Assembly: GCA_030627085.1 (NCBI GenBank)
Contig: DAOUSS010000017.1
Span: 1 to 15,651 of the forward strand
Origin: Candidatus Stahliibacteriota bacterium
Lineage (GTDB): Bacteria > Hydrothermota > UBA3073
Direction of reading: 5' to 3'
Length of the DNA stretch: 15,651 nt
Shown here one piece after another: positions 6,034 to 13,820 of the stretch; position 1 is the stretch's first letter, and each line of letters begins with the position of its first letter. The position numbers were made by a program, and so were the translations under genes. The notes beneath the pieces are model-generated. The model ran no database searches. It worked only from the letters and a program-made list of their open reading frames with translations, and was not told the DNA's origin.

Positions 6034-6062
6034 TTGACTTTTTTAAAGAGGTGTGTTATAAT
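6034..6062 (+). promoter_or_regulatory. Promoter of ppdK
   Basis: TTGACT (6034-6039), a 17-base spacer and TATAAT (6057-6062), preceded by GTGTGT. The 5' leader before the ATG at 6165 would be about 95 bases and contains GAATTTTCACTTG-like and AATTCAT words that could pair weakly; I recognise no riboswitch. Confidence 0.85.
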
Positions 6063-6164
6063 ACAACAAATACAGGGTAATATTTGTAGAATTCTCTGTT
6101 CAAGTGAAAATTCATACCTCTGTTGATATGAATTGTTTTTTTATAGATTAAGGGAGGAAGAGCT

Positions 6165-8810
6165 ATGAAATATGTTTACTTCTTTGGAGAGGGAGATAAG
6201 AATATGAAAACCGTTCTCGGTGGAAAGGGTGCTGGGTTACATGAAATGACAAGGATTGATATTCCGGTGCCTCCTGGGTTTACCATAACAACCGAGGCCT
6301 GTGTATATTATTTTACACACGATAATACATCACCAGAGGGATTGAAAGAAGAGGTAAAGCGAGCGCTTAATAGACTGGAAAAACATATGCACAAGAAGTT
6401 TGGCGACATTGACAACCCACTTCTTGTTTCTGTTCGTTCAGGTGCAAGGGCCTCTATGCCTGGCATGATGGACACCATTTTAAATCTTGGATTGAATAGG
6501 AATACAATGGATGGACTGATAAAGAATACGGGGGATAAGAGATTTGTATACGATTGCTACCGTAGATTATTACACATGTATGGTAATGTTGTTCTGGAGA
6601 TTCCGCACGAGGAATTTGAAGAGATTCTTACCGAATTGAGGCAGAAGGAAGGGGTGAATCTTGATTCAGAATTATCTTCCGAATCCCTCGGTGAACTTGT
6701 CAAGAAATATGAAGAGATAATAAAGAAGCACGGGAAAACATTCCCGGATGATCCTGTAGAGCAGTTATGGGGTGCTATAGAGGCAGTATTTAGATCCTGG
6801 AACAATGATAGGGCAAAGGAATACAGAAGACTCAATAATATACCAGAAGACTGGGGAACTGCCTGTAATGTGCAGGCTATGGTATTTGGCAATATGGGCG
6901 AAGATTCTATGACCGGTGTTGCATTTACACGCAACCCTGCAACCGGTGAAAATCTGTTCTATGGCGAATGGCTTCCAAATGCACAGGGGGAGGATGTTGT
7001 GGCAGGTATACGCACACCTCACCCGCTTTCTGTGGTTGAAAAAGAAAGGAGTAATTCCTCTCTGCCATCTCTTGAAGAACTGTTTCCTGACACATACAGA
7101 GAACTCTGCGCTATTCGTGAGAAGCTGGAGAGACATTTCCGGGATGTGCAGGATATAGAGTTCACAATGGAGAAAGGCAAACTTTTTATTTTGCAGACCC
7201 GCACCGGTAAGCGTACTCCCCTTGCAGCTGTTAAGATAGCAGTTGATATGGCAGATGAGAAACTTATAGCCAACGAAGAGGCAATTATGAGGGTAGACCC
7301 GAAAGATATAGATCTTCTTCTCCATCCAATGATAGACCCGAATGCAAAAGTAGAGGTTGTTGCACGAGGCCTGCCGGCATCTCCTGGAGCTGCGACCGGT
7401 AGGGTGGTGTTCTTTTCAGAGGATGCAGTTAGGATGAAAGAGAAAGATGAAGAGTGTATCCTTGTGAGAATTGAGACATCTCCCGAGGATATAAAAGGAA
7501 TGGCAAGCGCAGATGGTATTCTTACCCAGAGAGGAGGAATGACATCACACGCAGCTGTTGTGACGAGGGGAATGGGCAAGCCCTGTGTCGTTGGATGTGA
7601 ATCCATAAATATAGACTATAAGAATAAATTGTTCAAAAAGGGTGGGACTACAATAAAAGAAGGAGACGAGATTACCATAGATGGTGCTACTGGTCGCGTG
7701 ATGCTGGGTAATGTCCCCAAAATTAAGGCATCACTCTCAGGTGAGTTTGGGAGGTTGCTCTCTCTTGCTGACAGGGTAAGAAGACTGGGTGTGAGAACGA
7801 ATGCAGATACCCCACATGATGCAAAGACTGCAAGAGATTTTGGGTGCGAGGGTATTGGACTGTGCAGGACTGAGCATATGTTCTTTGGGGGAGAACGGAT
7901 TAAGGCAGTAAGAGAGATGATTATAGCGGATACAAGAGAGGAAAGGGAAAGAGCCCTCGCAAAAATTCTTCCAATGCAGAGAGAGGACTTCAAAGGGATT
8001 TTTCGCGTTATGGATGGTCTTCCAGTTATCATAAGGACACTTGACCCACCCCTGCACGAGTTTTTACCAAAAGAGCAGGCCGCAATTAGCGAACTTGCGA
8101 AGAAGATGAATGTGAAACCTGCAGTTATAGAGGAGAAAGTGAGAGCATTGTCAGAGACCAACCCCATGCTTGGACATCGTGGGTGCAGACTTGGAATTAC
8201 ATATCCTGAAATAACTGCAATGCAGGCAAGGGCAATATTTGAGGCTGCATGCGAGGTTACCAAAGAGGGCATAAAGGTTATTCCAGAGGTGATGATTCCA
8301 GTAGTCAGCAGCGCAGAGGAGTTTGAAAACCAAAGGGATATAGTAGAGAAAATTGCAAAGGAGATTATGAAGGAACAGGGAATAGAGATGGAGTATATGG
8401 TGGGCACAATGATTGAACTGCCAAGGGCAGCACTCATAGCAGATGAAATAGCCAAAATAGCAGACTTCTTCTCATATGGCACAAACGACCTCACACAGAC
8501 CACATTTGGATTCTCAAGAGACGATGTTGCAAAAATACTTGACAGTTACAAAAAAAAGGGAATTCTGAGTTACGATCCATTCCAGACCCTGGATGAAAAG
8601 GGCGTTGGTGAACTCATAAAAATGGGTCTAAAAAAGGGAAGAAAGACGAATCCAAAACTTGAGGTTGGGATATGTGGTGAGCATGGCGGCGACCCGAAAT
8701 CCATAGATTTCTGTGAGAGAACAGGATTGGATTATGTTAGCTGTTCGCCTTACAGGGTGCCTGTTGCAAGACTTGCTGCAGCTCGGGCAAAGATAAGAAA
8801 TAGCAGGTAA
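6165..8810 (+). CDS. ppdK: Pyruvate, phosphate dikinase
   Basis: 881 residues, the normal full length. PPDK interconverts pyruvate + ATP + phosphate and PEP + AMP + pyrophosphate in the cytoplasm, serving glycolysis or gluconeogenesis in pyrophosphate-using organisms. Three domains are in order: the N-terminal ATP-grasp domain with GGKGAGLHEM (19-28) and the SVRSGARASMPGMMDTILNLG motif, the swivelling phosphohistidine domain with LTQRGGMTSHAAVV, and the C-terminal PEP/pyruvate barrel with GLCRTEHMFF and VGICGEHGGDP. The catalytic His is residue 462, the regulatory-type Thr is 460, and the catalytic Cys is 837. No insertion or frameshift is apparent. The start is backed by a strong GGGAGG before the ATG and by a consensus promoter. 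No PPDK regulatory kinase (DUF299) gene is in the window, and the gene looks monocistronic because the next promoter follows at once. Confidence 0.98.
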   Translation: MKYVYFFGEGDKNMKTVLGGKGAGLHEMTRIDIPVPPGFTITTEACVYYFTHDNTSPEGLKEEVKRALNRLEKHMHKKFGDIDNPLLVSVRSGARASMPGMMDTILNLGLNRNTMDGLIKNTGDKRFVYDCYRRLLHMYGNVVLEIPHEEFEEILTELRQKEGVNLDSELSSESLGELVKKYEEIIKKHGKTFPDDPVEQLWGAIEAVFRSWNNDRAKEYRRLNNIPEDWGTACNVQAMVFGNMGEDSMTGVAFTRNPATGENLFYGEWLPNAQGEDVVAGIRTPHPLSVVEKERSNSSLPSLEELFPDTYRELCAIREKLERHFRDVQDIEFTMEKGKLFILQTRTGKRTPLAAVKIAVDMADEKLIANEEAIMRVDPKDIDLLLHPMIDPNAKVEVVARGLPASPGAATGRVVFFSEDAVRMKEKDEECILVRIETSPEDIKGMASADGILTQRGGMTSHAAVVTRGMGKPCVVGCESINIDYKNKLFKKGGTTIKEGDEITIDGATGRVMLGNVPKIKASLSGEFGRLLSLADRVRRLGVRTNADTPHDAKTARDFGCEGIGLCRTEHMFFGGERIKAVREMIIADTREERERALAKILPMQREDFKGIFRVMDGLPVIIRTLDPPLHEFLPKEQAAISELAKKMNVKPAVIEEKVRALSETNPMLGHRGCRLGITYPEITAMQARAIFEAACEVTKEGIKVIPEVMIPVVSSAEEFENQRDIVEKIAKEIMKEQGIEMEYMVGTMIELPRAALIADEIAKIADFFSYGTNDLTQTTFGFSRDDVAKILDSYKKKGILSYDPFQTLDEKGVGELIKMGLKKGRKTNPKLEVGICGEHGGDPKSIDFCERTGLDYVSCSPYRVPVARLAAARAKIRNSR

Positions 8811-8826
8811 GAACGGCATATTTTTC

Positions 8827-8855
8827 TTGACTTTTTTCTTTTATTGTGTTATAAT
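8827..8855 (+). promoter_or_regulatory. Promoter of tig (and probably clpP)
   Basis: TTGACT (8827-8832), a 17-base spacer and TATAAT (8850-8855) preceded by GTGT. It resembles the ppdK promoter closely: both read CTTGACTTTTTT at the -35 and GTGTTATAAT or GTGTGTTATAAT at the -10. Confidence 0.85.
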
Positions 8856-8888
8856 ATTTTTCCCCTAAAATGCCCGCCAGACGGTAAG

Positions 8889-8913
8889 TAACCATAAAGC
8901 TTATTGATGGTTA
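8889..8913 (+). promoter_or_regulatory. Hairpin in the tig leader
   Basis: TAACCAT (8889-8895) and ATGGTTA (8907-8913) can form a seven-pair stem in the predicted tig 5' leader, shortly upstream of a GGGGAGG (8920-8926). Its function is unknown; it could influence translation. Confidence 0.4.
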
Positions 8914-8952
8914 TACGGTGGGGAGGTTATAGCACTCCAGATTCTTAAGGGT

Positions 8953-10248
8953 ATGAGTGAAATTGCATCTACATTGGAAAGTCCGTCTGATTCAGAAAGG
9001 ACGCTTAAGATAAGTGTTTCTTCATCTCTTGTCGCCAAAAAAGAGAAAGAGCTTTTAAGTAGATACTCAAAAGAGGTCTCTATAGATGGATTTCGAAAGG
9101 GTAAGGTGCCTATCTCCGTTATAAAGAAAAGGTTTGGAGATGCATTAAAAGAAGAGGCGGTAGAGGGTGTATGCAGAGATGCATACATCGAGACGATAAG
9201 GGGAAAGGGGATAGTTCCGCTGACAAGGGCTCAAATAGGTAATATAAAGCAAGCTGAAGATACACTCTCATTTACCGCATCCTTTGAGGTGATTCCCGAC
9301 GTGGATATCGATTACAAGGATATTACTGTCGAACTTCCGATTCCTTCGATAACAGATAAGGATATTGACAGGGTAATAGAGGAAATGAGGATTTCCTATG
9401 CCACCTATATACCTGTTGTAAGGGTGTCTGCACCGGGTGATTATCTGGTAATAAACTATAATTATTTGAAAGAAGAGAGAGGACTACTGCGGCCTGATAC
9501 AGTTACCAACTTTGGCTTCATTCTTGGTTCGAATGTAGTCCCAGATGAGTTTAACAAAAAACTGGTCGGCAGGAGACCGGGTGAGAATGTAGAGGTAAAT
9601 ATCCGCTATCCGCTTGACTATAAAGAGTCATCCATTGCGGGGAGGGAGATTACTTACAAAATTATGGTAAATGAGGTAAAGGAGGTAAAACTTCCGCCAG
9701 TTGATGATGAGTTTGCAAAGATATGCGGATTCCAAAACATAGAGGAACTGAGAGAACATGCAAGGAAGACACTTTCTGAAAGGGTTGATGCACAGGTAAA
9801 AGAGATACTCCCCGGGGTAGTTCTTAACAAACTTGTAGAGCAGTGCCAGTTTGATCCGCCGAAGGTGTTTGTTGACATTGCGTATGAGGATTGGCAGGAT
9901 GATGTAAAGAATGGAAGAGTTAACTCTATGGACGAAAAGGAGATGAGAGAGAGAGCGGTCTGGGATGCAAAGGCAAAGGTCATTCTTTCTATGATAGCGG
10001 ATAAAGAAAATTTGACGGTGACAGACGAGGAATTGAAGGAAATCCTGAAAAAGTCGCTTTCGCCTGCAGAGGTAAAGACGGTTTTTAAAGACACTGATCG
10101 TCGGGACTACATAAGGGCATATCTCAGGAGAGGAAAGGCACTTGACCTGGTAGTGAAGAACACGAAGGTTGAATACGCAGAAAAAGTCGATAGACATAAG
10201 ACAAAAGACCAGAGACCAGAGAGCTCAAAATTGATATTAAGTTATTAA
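8953..10248 (+). CDS. tig: Trigger factor
   Basis: 431 residues, the usual size of this ribosome-bound folding chaperone and prolyl isomerase. The ribosome-binding domain carries the signature GFRKGKVP (46-53). The isomerase domain spans about 155-240, with VVPDEFNKKLVGRRPGE, and a helical SurA-like C-terminal domain follows. The last 20 or so residues (from about KVDRHKTKDQRPE) are unlike trigger factor and are encoded by DNA rich in AGAC/AGACC words, so the natural C-terminus seems to have been replaced or extended by repeat DNA. The start is not settled: the ATG at 8953 has AAGGG only two bases before it, while a strong GGAGG (8922-8926) lies 26 bases upstream with no standard start codon after it. 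clpP follows on the same strand, as in the common tig-clpP order. Confidence 0.95.
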   Translation: MSEIASTLESPSDSERTLKISVSSSLVAKKEKELLSRYSKEVSIDGFRKGKVPISVIKKRFGDALKEEAVEGVCRDAYIETIRGKGIVPLTRAQIGNIKQAEDTLSFTASFEVIPDVDIDYKDITVELPIPSITDKDIDRVIEEMRISYATYIPVVRVSAPGDYLVINYNYLKEERGLLRPDTVTNFGFILGSNVVPDEFNKKLVGRRPGENVEVNIRYPLDYKESSIAGREITYKIMVNEVKEVKLPPVDDEFAKICGFQNIEELREHARKTLSERVDAQVKEILPGVVLNKLVEQCQFDPPKVFVDIAYEDWQDDVKNGRVNSMDEKEMRERAVWDAKAKVILSMIADKENLTVTDEELKEILKKSLSPAEVKTVFKDTDRRDYIRAYLRRGKALDLVVKNTKVEYAEKVDRHKTKDQRPESSKLILSY

Positions 10249-10313
10249 TGTAGGGCAAGGCTTTCTGACTGCCCTGCCTACCGGCAGGCAGGCGTCAGGC
10301 AAGTCAGCCTTGC
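10249..10313 (+). repeat. Compound palindromic element (TGTAGG-hairpin family)
   Basis: TGTAGGGCAAGGCT opens the element and AGTCAGCCTTGC closes it. Nested inside is the 20-base palindrome CCTGCCTACCGGCAGGCAGG (10273-10292), whose near copy also lies close to the element at 431-454. The TGTAGGGCAMGG opening is shared with the element at 15142. Confidence 0.6.
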
Positions 10314-10416
10314 GACAAGCAGGAGTAACTTCATCCAATACGGATGTTGTGCGAGGGATGTGTGTCGTAAGGATGGTTACGATTATCACAATCCCAATAG
10401 TCAATAGGAGGAGTTT
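10249..10416. other. tig-clpP spacer with palindromic element and hairpins
   Basis: No gene. A TGTAGGGCAAGGCT..AGTC element (10249-10313) folds back on itself: GCAAGGCT and GACT (10255-10270) pair with AGTCAGCCTTGC (10302-10313), enclosing the CCTGCC palindrome (10273-10292). Two smaller hairpins follow: CATCC/GGATG (10332-10346) and TCGTAA/TTACGA (10365-10382), the latter 24 bases upstream of the clpP ribosome binding site. I find no convincing promoter here, so clpP is probably transcribed with tig. Confidence 0.6.
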
Positions 10417-11007
10417 ATGAATCTTGTTCCGATAGTTGTCGAATCGTCTGGAAGAGGAGAAAGGGCATACGACATATTCTCGAGGTTGCTGAAGGACAGA
10501 ATAATAATTCTCGGCAGCGAGATAACAGAAACTGTATCTTCAAGTATCGTGGCACAGCTTTTATTCCTTGAAGCCGAGGATTCGCATAAGGATATACATC
10601 TCTACATAGATAGTCCCGGCGGTATCATATCTTGTGGCCTTGCAATATATGATACCATCCAGTATATCGAGGCAAATGTTTCAACGATATGTATGGGAAT
10701 GGCAGCATCTTTAGCCGCTGTTATACTTGCCTCGGGGACCAAAGATAAAAGATTTGCATTGCCTCACTCCAGGATTCTTATTCATCAACCCATGGGCGGT
10801 ATGTCCGGTCAGGCTGTTGATCTTGCCATACATGCGAAGGAGGTTACGAGGGTGAAAGAAGAATTGAATCAAATACTTGCGTTTCATACGGGCAAAGATG
10901 TGAAAGAGATCGAACGGGATACGGACAGAAACTTCTGGATGGATGCACAAGAGGCAAAGAAATACGGGATAATAGACGAAGTGATAGTGAAAAAGGAGAA
11001 GAAATAG
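10417..11007 (+). CDS. clpP: ATP-dependent Clp protease proteolytic subunit
   Basis: 196 residues, normal for ClpP, the serine peptidase that forms two stacked heptamer rings and degrades substrates fed by ClpX/ClpA-type ATPases. The N-terminus MNLVPIVVESSGRGERAYDIFSRLLKDRII is typical, as is SPGG for the oxyanion hole. The nucleophile Ser98 (GMAASLAA) and His123 (ILIHQPMGG) are in place. The third triad residue, Asp172 in the S. aureus numbering that this protein follows without gaps, is Asn172 here (DTDRNFWM; codon AAC). ClpP1 of Listeria has the same Asn and is known to be poorly active unless paired with a second ClpP. The ribosome binding site AGGAGG (10406-10411) is strong. clpX, often the next gene, is not present; a tRNA gene follows instead. 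Confidence 0.97.
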   Translation: MNLVPIVVESSGRGERAYDIFSRLLKDRIIILGSEITETVSSSIVAQLLFLEAEDSHKDIHLYIDSPGGIISCGLAIYDTIQYIEANVSTICMGMAASLAAVILASGTKDKRFALPHSRILIHQPMGGMSGQAVDLAIHAKEVTRVKEELNQILAFHTGKDVKEIERDTDRNFWMDAQEAKKYGIIDEVIVKKEKK

Positions 11008-11045
11008 CGGAATAAAATAGAAGTGGGGTGTGTTATATGCAAAAG

Positions 11046-11066
11046 ACCTGTTCATTCTGAGCAGGT
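11046..11066 (+). terminator. Hairpin between clpP and tRNA-Ala
   Basis: ACCTG-t-TCA (11046-11054) pairs with TGA-g-CAGGT (11058-11066) around a three-base loop. No T tract follows, so this may be a processing signal or weak terminator rather than a classic one. The tRNA begins ten bases later. Confidence 0.4.
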
Positions 11067-11075
11067 TAAATATCC

Positions 11076-11148
11076 GGGGCTGTAGTTCAGTTGGGAGAAC
11101 GCTTGACTGGCAGTCAAGAGGTCACGGGTTCGAATCCCGTCAGCTCCA
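11076..11148 (+). tRNA. tRNA-Ala (anticodon GGC)
   Basis: A complete cloverleaf: acceptor GGGGCTG against CAGCTCC, D-arm GTTC/GAAC, anticodon stem CTTGA/TCAAG with loop CTGGCAG, and T-arm ACGGG-TTCGAAT-CCCGT (11124-11140). The anticodon GGC reads GCC. The G3-U70 wobble pair, the main identity mark for alanyl-tRNA synthetase, is present. CCA is not encoded. A TATATG preceded by GTGT lies about 40 bases upstream, resembling the local -10 boxes, but without a good -35. Confidence 0.96.
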
Positions 11149-11152
11149 CTAG

Positions 11153-11195
11153 TTAGTTTGTTAGTTGGATAGTTGGTTAGTTTGTTAGTTGGATA
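11153..11195. repeat. Octamer tandem repeat with 24-base period, next to tRNA-Ala
   Basis: The units TTAGTTTG, TTAGTTGG, ATAGTTGG, TTAGTTTG, TTAGTTGG and a partial ATA run without gaps. As in the array at 5886-6013, three different octamers form a 24-base super-unit that repeats, though the octamers themselves differ. It starts four bases after the tRNA 3' end. Confidence 0.8.
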
Positions 11196-11245
11196 TAAGG
11201 GGATAAATAGATTAAATTTTCAATATTTATCAACAGGGGAGGGAC

Positions 11246-12643
11246 ATGTATAAGAAAATCTTGTTACTGTCTCTTGTAATATTGACAGTTTTGGCATGTC
11301 AGAGGGGTGGAGGATATCGTGACATGGCAATGATAACGGACGCTAAGAGAAGCCTGAGGGGGGTGAAGAATGCACTTGAAGAATACTGGGTTGATAATGC
11401 AACCTATCCTGAAGAGGGATCGGATTTAAAGGCCGTTTTAAAACCATATTTTTTGAGGGTGAGATACAAGGAGAATGAAGATGCTGCAATACACGCAGCA
11501 AGTATACAGAATGCGAGAAATCAGCTGGATAATATAACGAACCTGCTGGCGAATGTCAAAAGGCAGATAGTTCCCCGCCTTGATTCCTGTTTACAGAAAG
11601 AGATGCTTTCCCATATGGAGAGAGTTGGAAATCTTGTTTCCCATTACATGCTGGAGATTGAAGCAATAGAGATGCCACCGGTGGAGGTAGATGCTAAGAA
11701 TGAGTTTAAGGAGATGCTGGATATCCTGAAAGAGGTGGATCCTGAACTGGTCGTTTCGGAAATCGATGACAACCTTGTACAAAAAGGCCAGGAGATAATT
11801 CAGTCATTGGACGAACTGAAAAGGAGGATGGCAGAGCGACTGCTTGATTCAGTGAGGGTAGCGAATGCAACATATAAGGCAGATGCGATATCCAGGACAT
11901 TCAAGGTCTACGAAGCATACCTTACCCACCAACCCCTTGCCCAAGCAGAGGTTGTTATCCCGGAGAGGGAATTTGAGAATATAGAGACCGTACTCGATAC
12001 ATTAGCGTTTGACTCACTTCTTATACAGGTTATGGAAGATATAAGAGGGGGTATTAATCAATACAGATCACTGGAGATGCGGAAGGATGATATGGCTGTA
12101 CTGCTGAGCGGAATTCAGATGATTGAAAGGGCTACAGCAATAATGTCAAAGTACGAAGGCACTATAAGAAAGAATGTACATACATCGGCGATAATTCTGG
12201 AGGCAAATGTAGCCCTGCACAAGATGGCAGAAGCCATTGAATCTTACAGAAGAGAGAACGGTGCCTATCCACCTGAGGATGTTGCTCTGGATTCGATTCT
12301 ACACCCGCATTTTATTGAGATTACCATGGGTGGCGACACAATAGACAGATACGAAGAGAACCTATCATATCTGGAAGGGTTCCCCTCCTATCTGGTCGTT
12401 GACCCTACAAGTAGATTTGAACTGAGGGCAAGGGTTGCTAATGAAGCCAGAACCCCTATATTCAGCAGGGTAGAAATCGTGTCGGATTGGGAAAAAGTAG
12501 TATCTGCGTTTGCTCAGGGACCCACATACAGAACAATCGACCCGAAGGTGACTTATTTTCTTACTGCAACGGCAAAGGATAGCAGAAGAACTCTGATTTG
12601 TGAGCGTTCACCTGTAAGGGAAAAGAAAAAAGCCAAAAAGTAA
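11246..12643 (+). CDS. Lipoprotein with two pseudopilin-like segments
   Basis: 465 residues. A lipoprotein signal ends at Cys18 (lipobox VLAC), followed by Gln, so it should be membrane-anchored by a lipid. I know no named family for the whole protein. Residues 32-70 and 319-357 resemble the region after the N-terminal helix of type II pseudopilins: both follow the pattern A..L....A(L/I)E.Y...N..YP.....L...L.P.F. The C-terminal part also has a duplicated strand-like segment (386-406 and 432-452, each beginning DP and carrying L-x-A and R-T-x-I), like the Y-x-L-x-A-x-A-K-D strands of minor pilins. Residues about 80-310 look largely helical and probably coiled. There is no prepilin peptidase site, so it is not itself a pilin. 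It has a strong GGGGAGGG ribosome binding site and lies 13 bases before a TPR lipoprotein. Confidence 0.75.
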   Translation: MYKKILLLSLVILTVLACQRGGGYRDMAMITDAKRSLRGVKNALEEYWVDNATYPEEGSDLKAVLKPYFLRVRYKENEDAAIHAASIQNARNQLDNITNLLANVKRQIVPRLDSCLQKEMLSHMERVGNLVSHYMLEIEAIEMPPVEVDAKNEFKEMLDILKEVDPELVVSEIDDNLVQKGQEIIQSLDELKRRMAERLLDSVRVANATYKADAISRTFKVYEAYLTHQPLAQAEVVIPEREFENIETVLDTLAFDSLLIQVMEDIRGGINQYRSLEMRKDDMAVLLSGIQMIERATAIMSKYEGTIRKNVHTSAIILEANVALHKMAEAIESYRRENGAYPPEDVALDSILHPHFIEITMGGDTIDRYEENLSYLEGFPSYLVVDPTSRFELRARVANEARTPIFSRVEIVSDWEKVVSAFAQGPTYRTIDPKVTYFLTATAKDSRRTLICERSPVREKKKAKK

Positions 12644-12656
12644 AGAGGGAGGTGTT

Positions 12657-13820
12657 ATGAGGCGGAATATCGGAATAATATGGTGTACTCTTTTACTTAT
12701 ACTTGGATGTGCACCGCAACCGAAGATAGAAAAACTGCCAGAGGAGAAAAAACCCACCGTATCCGAGGCAAAAAAATATCATTCCTCAGGGTTTGAGTAT
12801 TTCAAGAATGGACAGTATGAGGATGCCATAAGGAATTATAAGCAGGCGATCGCCGAGAGCACGCTTTTTGTGGATGCGTATCTTGACCTTGCAAGGACAT
12901 ACACTGTGATACATAATTACGAAGAAGCTGAACGCACTTATGCGCGTCTTATCGACATCCTGCCGAATGAGCCAAATGGATACTATGGTCTTGGAAGACT
13001 GTATACAGAGGAAAGGAAATATGTACTTGCATTACAGCAGTATGATAAAGCACTTGAGATTGATCCTGAAGATGCACTTGCCTTTTATGGTAAGGGCTAT
13101 GTGAACGAAAAGACGGGAAATACAGGAGAGGCACTCAGATATTATGAGAGGGCAAAGGAGCTTGCACCGGATGATATTAATATCAAGTACAGCCTTGGCA
13201 AGTTGTATGTGAAGCTTGAACGGTATGAAGACGGGATTCGGGAACTTGAAGCAGTTTTGCAAGAGCACCCGGAGGATATAGAGGTGAAACTATTTTTGGG
13301 AGATGCATATGCGTCAGTAGGTCGGTATACAAAGGCTGAAGAGCAGTTCACTTATATAGTGGAGCAGTCCCCGGATTATGCAGTGGCCTGGGTGAAGCTT
13401 GGCAAGGTATATGTGGATATGAAGAAATACGCTGAAGCAATGGAAAATTACAAGAAGGCGATAGAGATAGATCCCGCACAGCCGAGTTTCTACTATCACT
13501 TAGTTGATCTACTTGTAAAACTCAAGAACTACACAGAGGCAAATACATATCTGAAGAAAGCATTTACGATTACACCTGATGATGCTATTCTGGTTGCTCT
13601 TTCAGGCGACCTTTATATAGCGAAAGCTGATGATGCCTTTAAAGCAAAAGACTGGGATACTGCTATATCCAATTATCAGATTGCAATCAATAACTATGAG
13701 AAAGTTAAGACCTTGACAGATAGTCCGCATTGGGTTAGTTATGCAAAAAAAGGCATGAAGAGGGCACAAATTCAATTGAAGAAAGCAAAAGAGGAAAGAT
13801 GGTGGGATAAAGGCAAATGA
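12657..13820 (+). CDS. TPR-repeat lipoprotein
   Basis: 387 residues. A signal sequence ends in the lipobox LILGC with Cys18 as the predicted lipid site. A short Pro/Lys/Glu-rich linker (19-40) follows, then at least eight regular 34-residue tetratricopeptide repeats beginning at residue 41 (for example YYGLGRLYTEERKYVLALQQ from residue 109), then a ninth irregular one (from about 313) and a charged C-terminal helix. TPR arrays act as scaffolds for protein-protein contacts; no enzymatic motif is present. Strong GGGAGG ribosome binding site. It sits between the pseudopilin-like lipoprotein (13-base gap) and an HNH gene (ATGA overlap), so the first two products may work together at the envelope. 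PilF/PilW-type or BamD-type pilotins also combine lipid and TPRs, but the repeat number here is higher and I see no specific match. Confidence 0.85.
   Translation: MRRNIGIIWCTLLLILGCAPQPKIEKLPEEKKPTVSEAKKYHSSGFEYFKNGQYEDAIRNYKQAIAESTLFVDAYLDLARTYTVIHNYEEAERTYARLIDILPNEPNGYYGLGRLYTEERKYVLALQQYDKALEIDPEDALAFYGKGYVNEKTGNTGEALRYYERAKELAPDDINIKYSLGKLYVKLERYEDGIRELEAVLQEHPEDIEVKLFLGDAYASVGRYTKAEEQFTYIVEQSPDYAVAWVKLGKVYVDMKKYAEAMENYKKAIEIDPAQPSFYYHLVDLLVKLKNYTEANTYLKKAFTITPDDAILVALSGDLYIAKADDAFKAKDWDTAISNYQIAINNYEKVKTLTDSPHWVSYAKKGMKRAQIQLKKAKEERWWDKGK

Larger units (their letters stand above)
5576..6164. other. Gene-free spacer between divergent ybeY and ppdK
   Basis: No coding region is visible. 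From left to right it holds the ybeY promoter (5610-5638), dispersed-repeat-like words (about 5646-5700), an A-rich low-complexity run built on AAAATG (about 5716-5760), octamers in reverse orientation (about 5783-5806), an ATTGGAAA-type run (about 5805-5850), the main octamer array (5886-6013) and the ppdK promoter (6034-6062). Confidence 0.7.

Noticed and set aside
7616..8503. 295-residue open frame on the - strand, and other long - strand frames inside ppdK
   Set aside because: They lie entirely opposite a well-supported ppdK gene. The composition is Ser/Ile/Pro-rich, as expected of an antisense shadow, with no recognisable domain or start signal.
11140..11245. tRNA-Ala as an integration site with an adjacent mobile island
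   Set aside because: There is no integrase and no duplicated tRNA 3' end; only a tandem octamer repeat follows.
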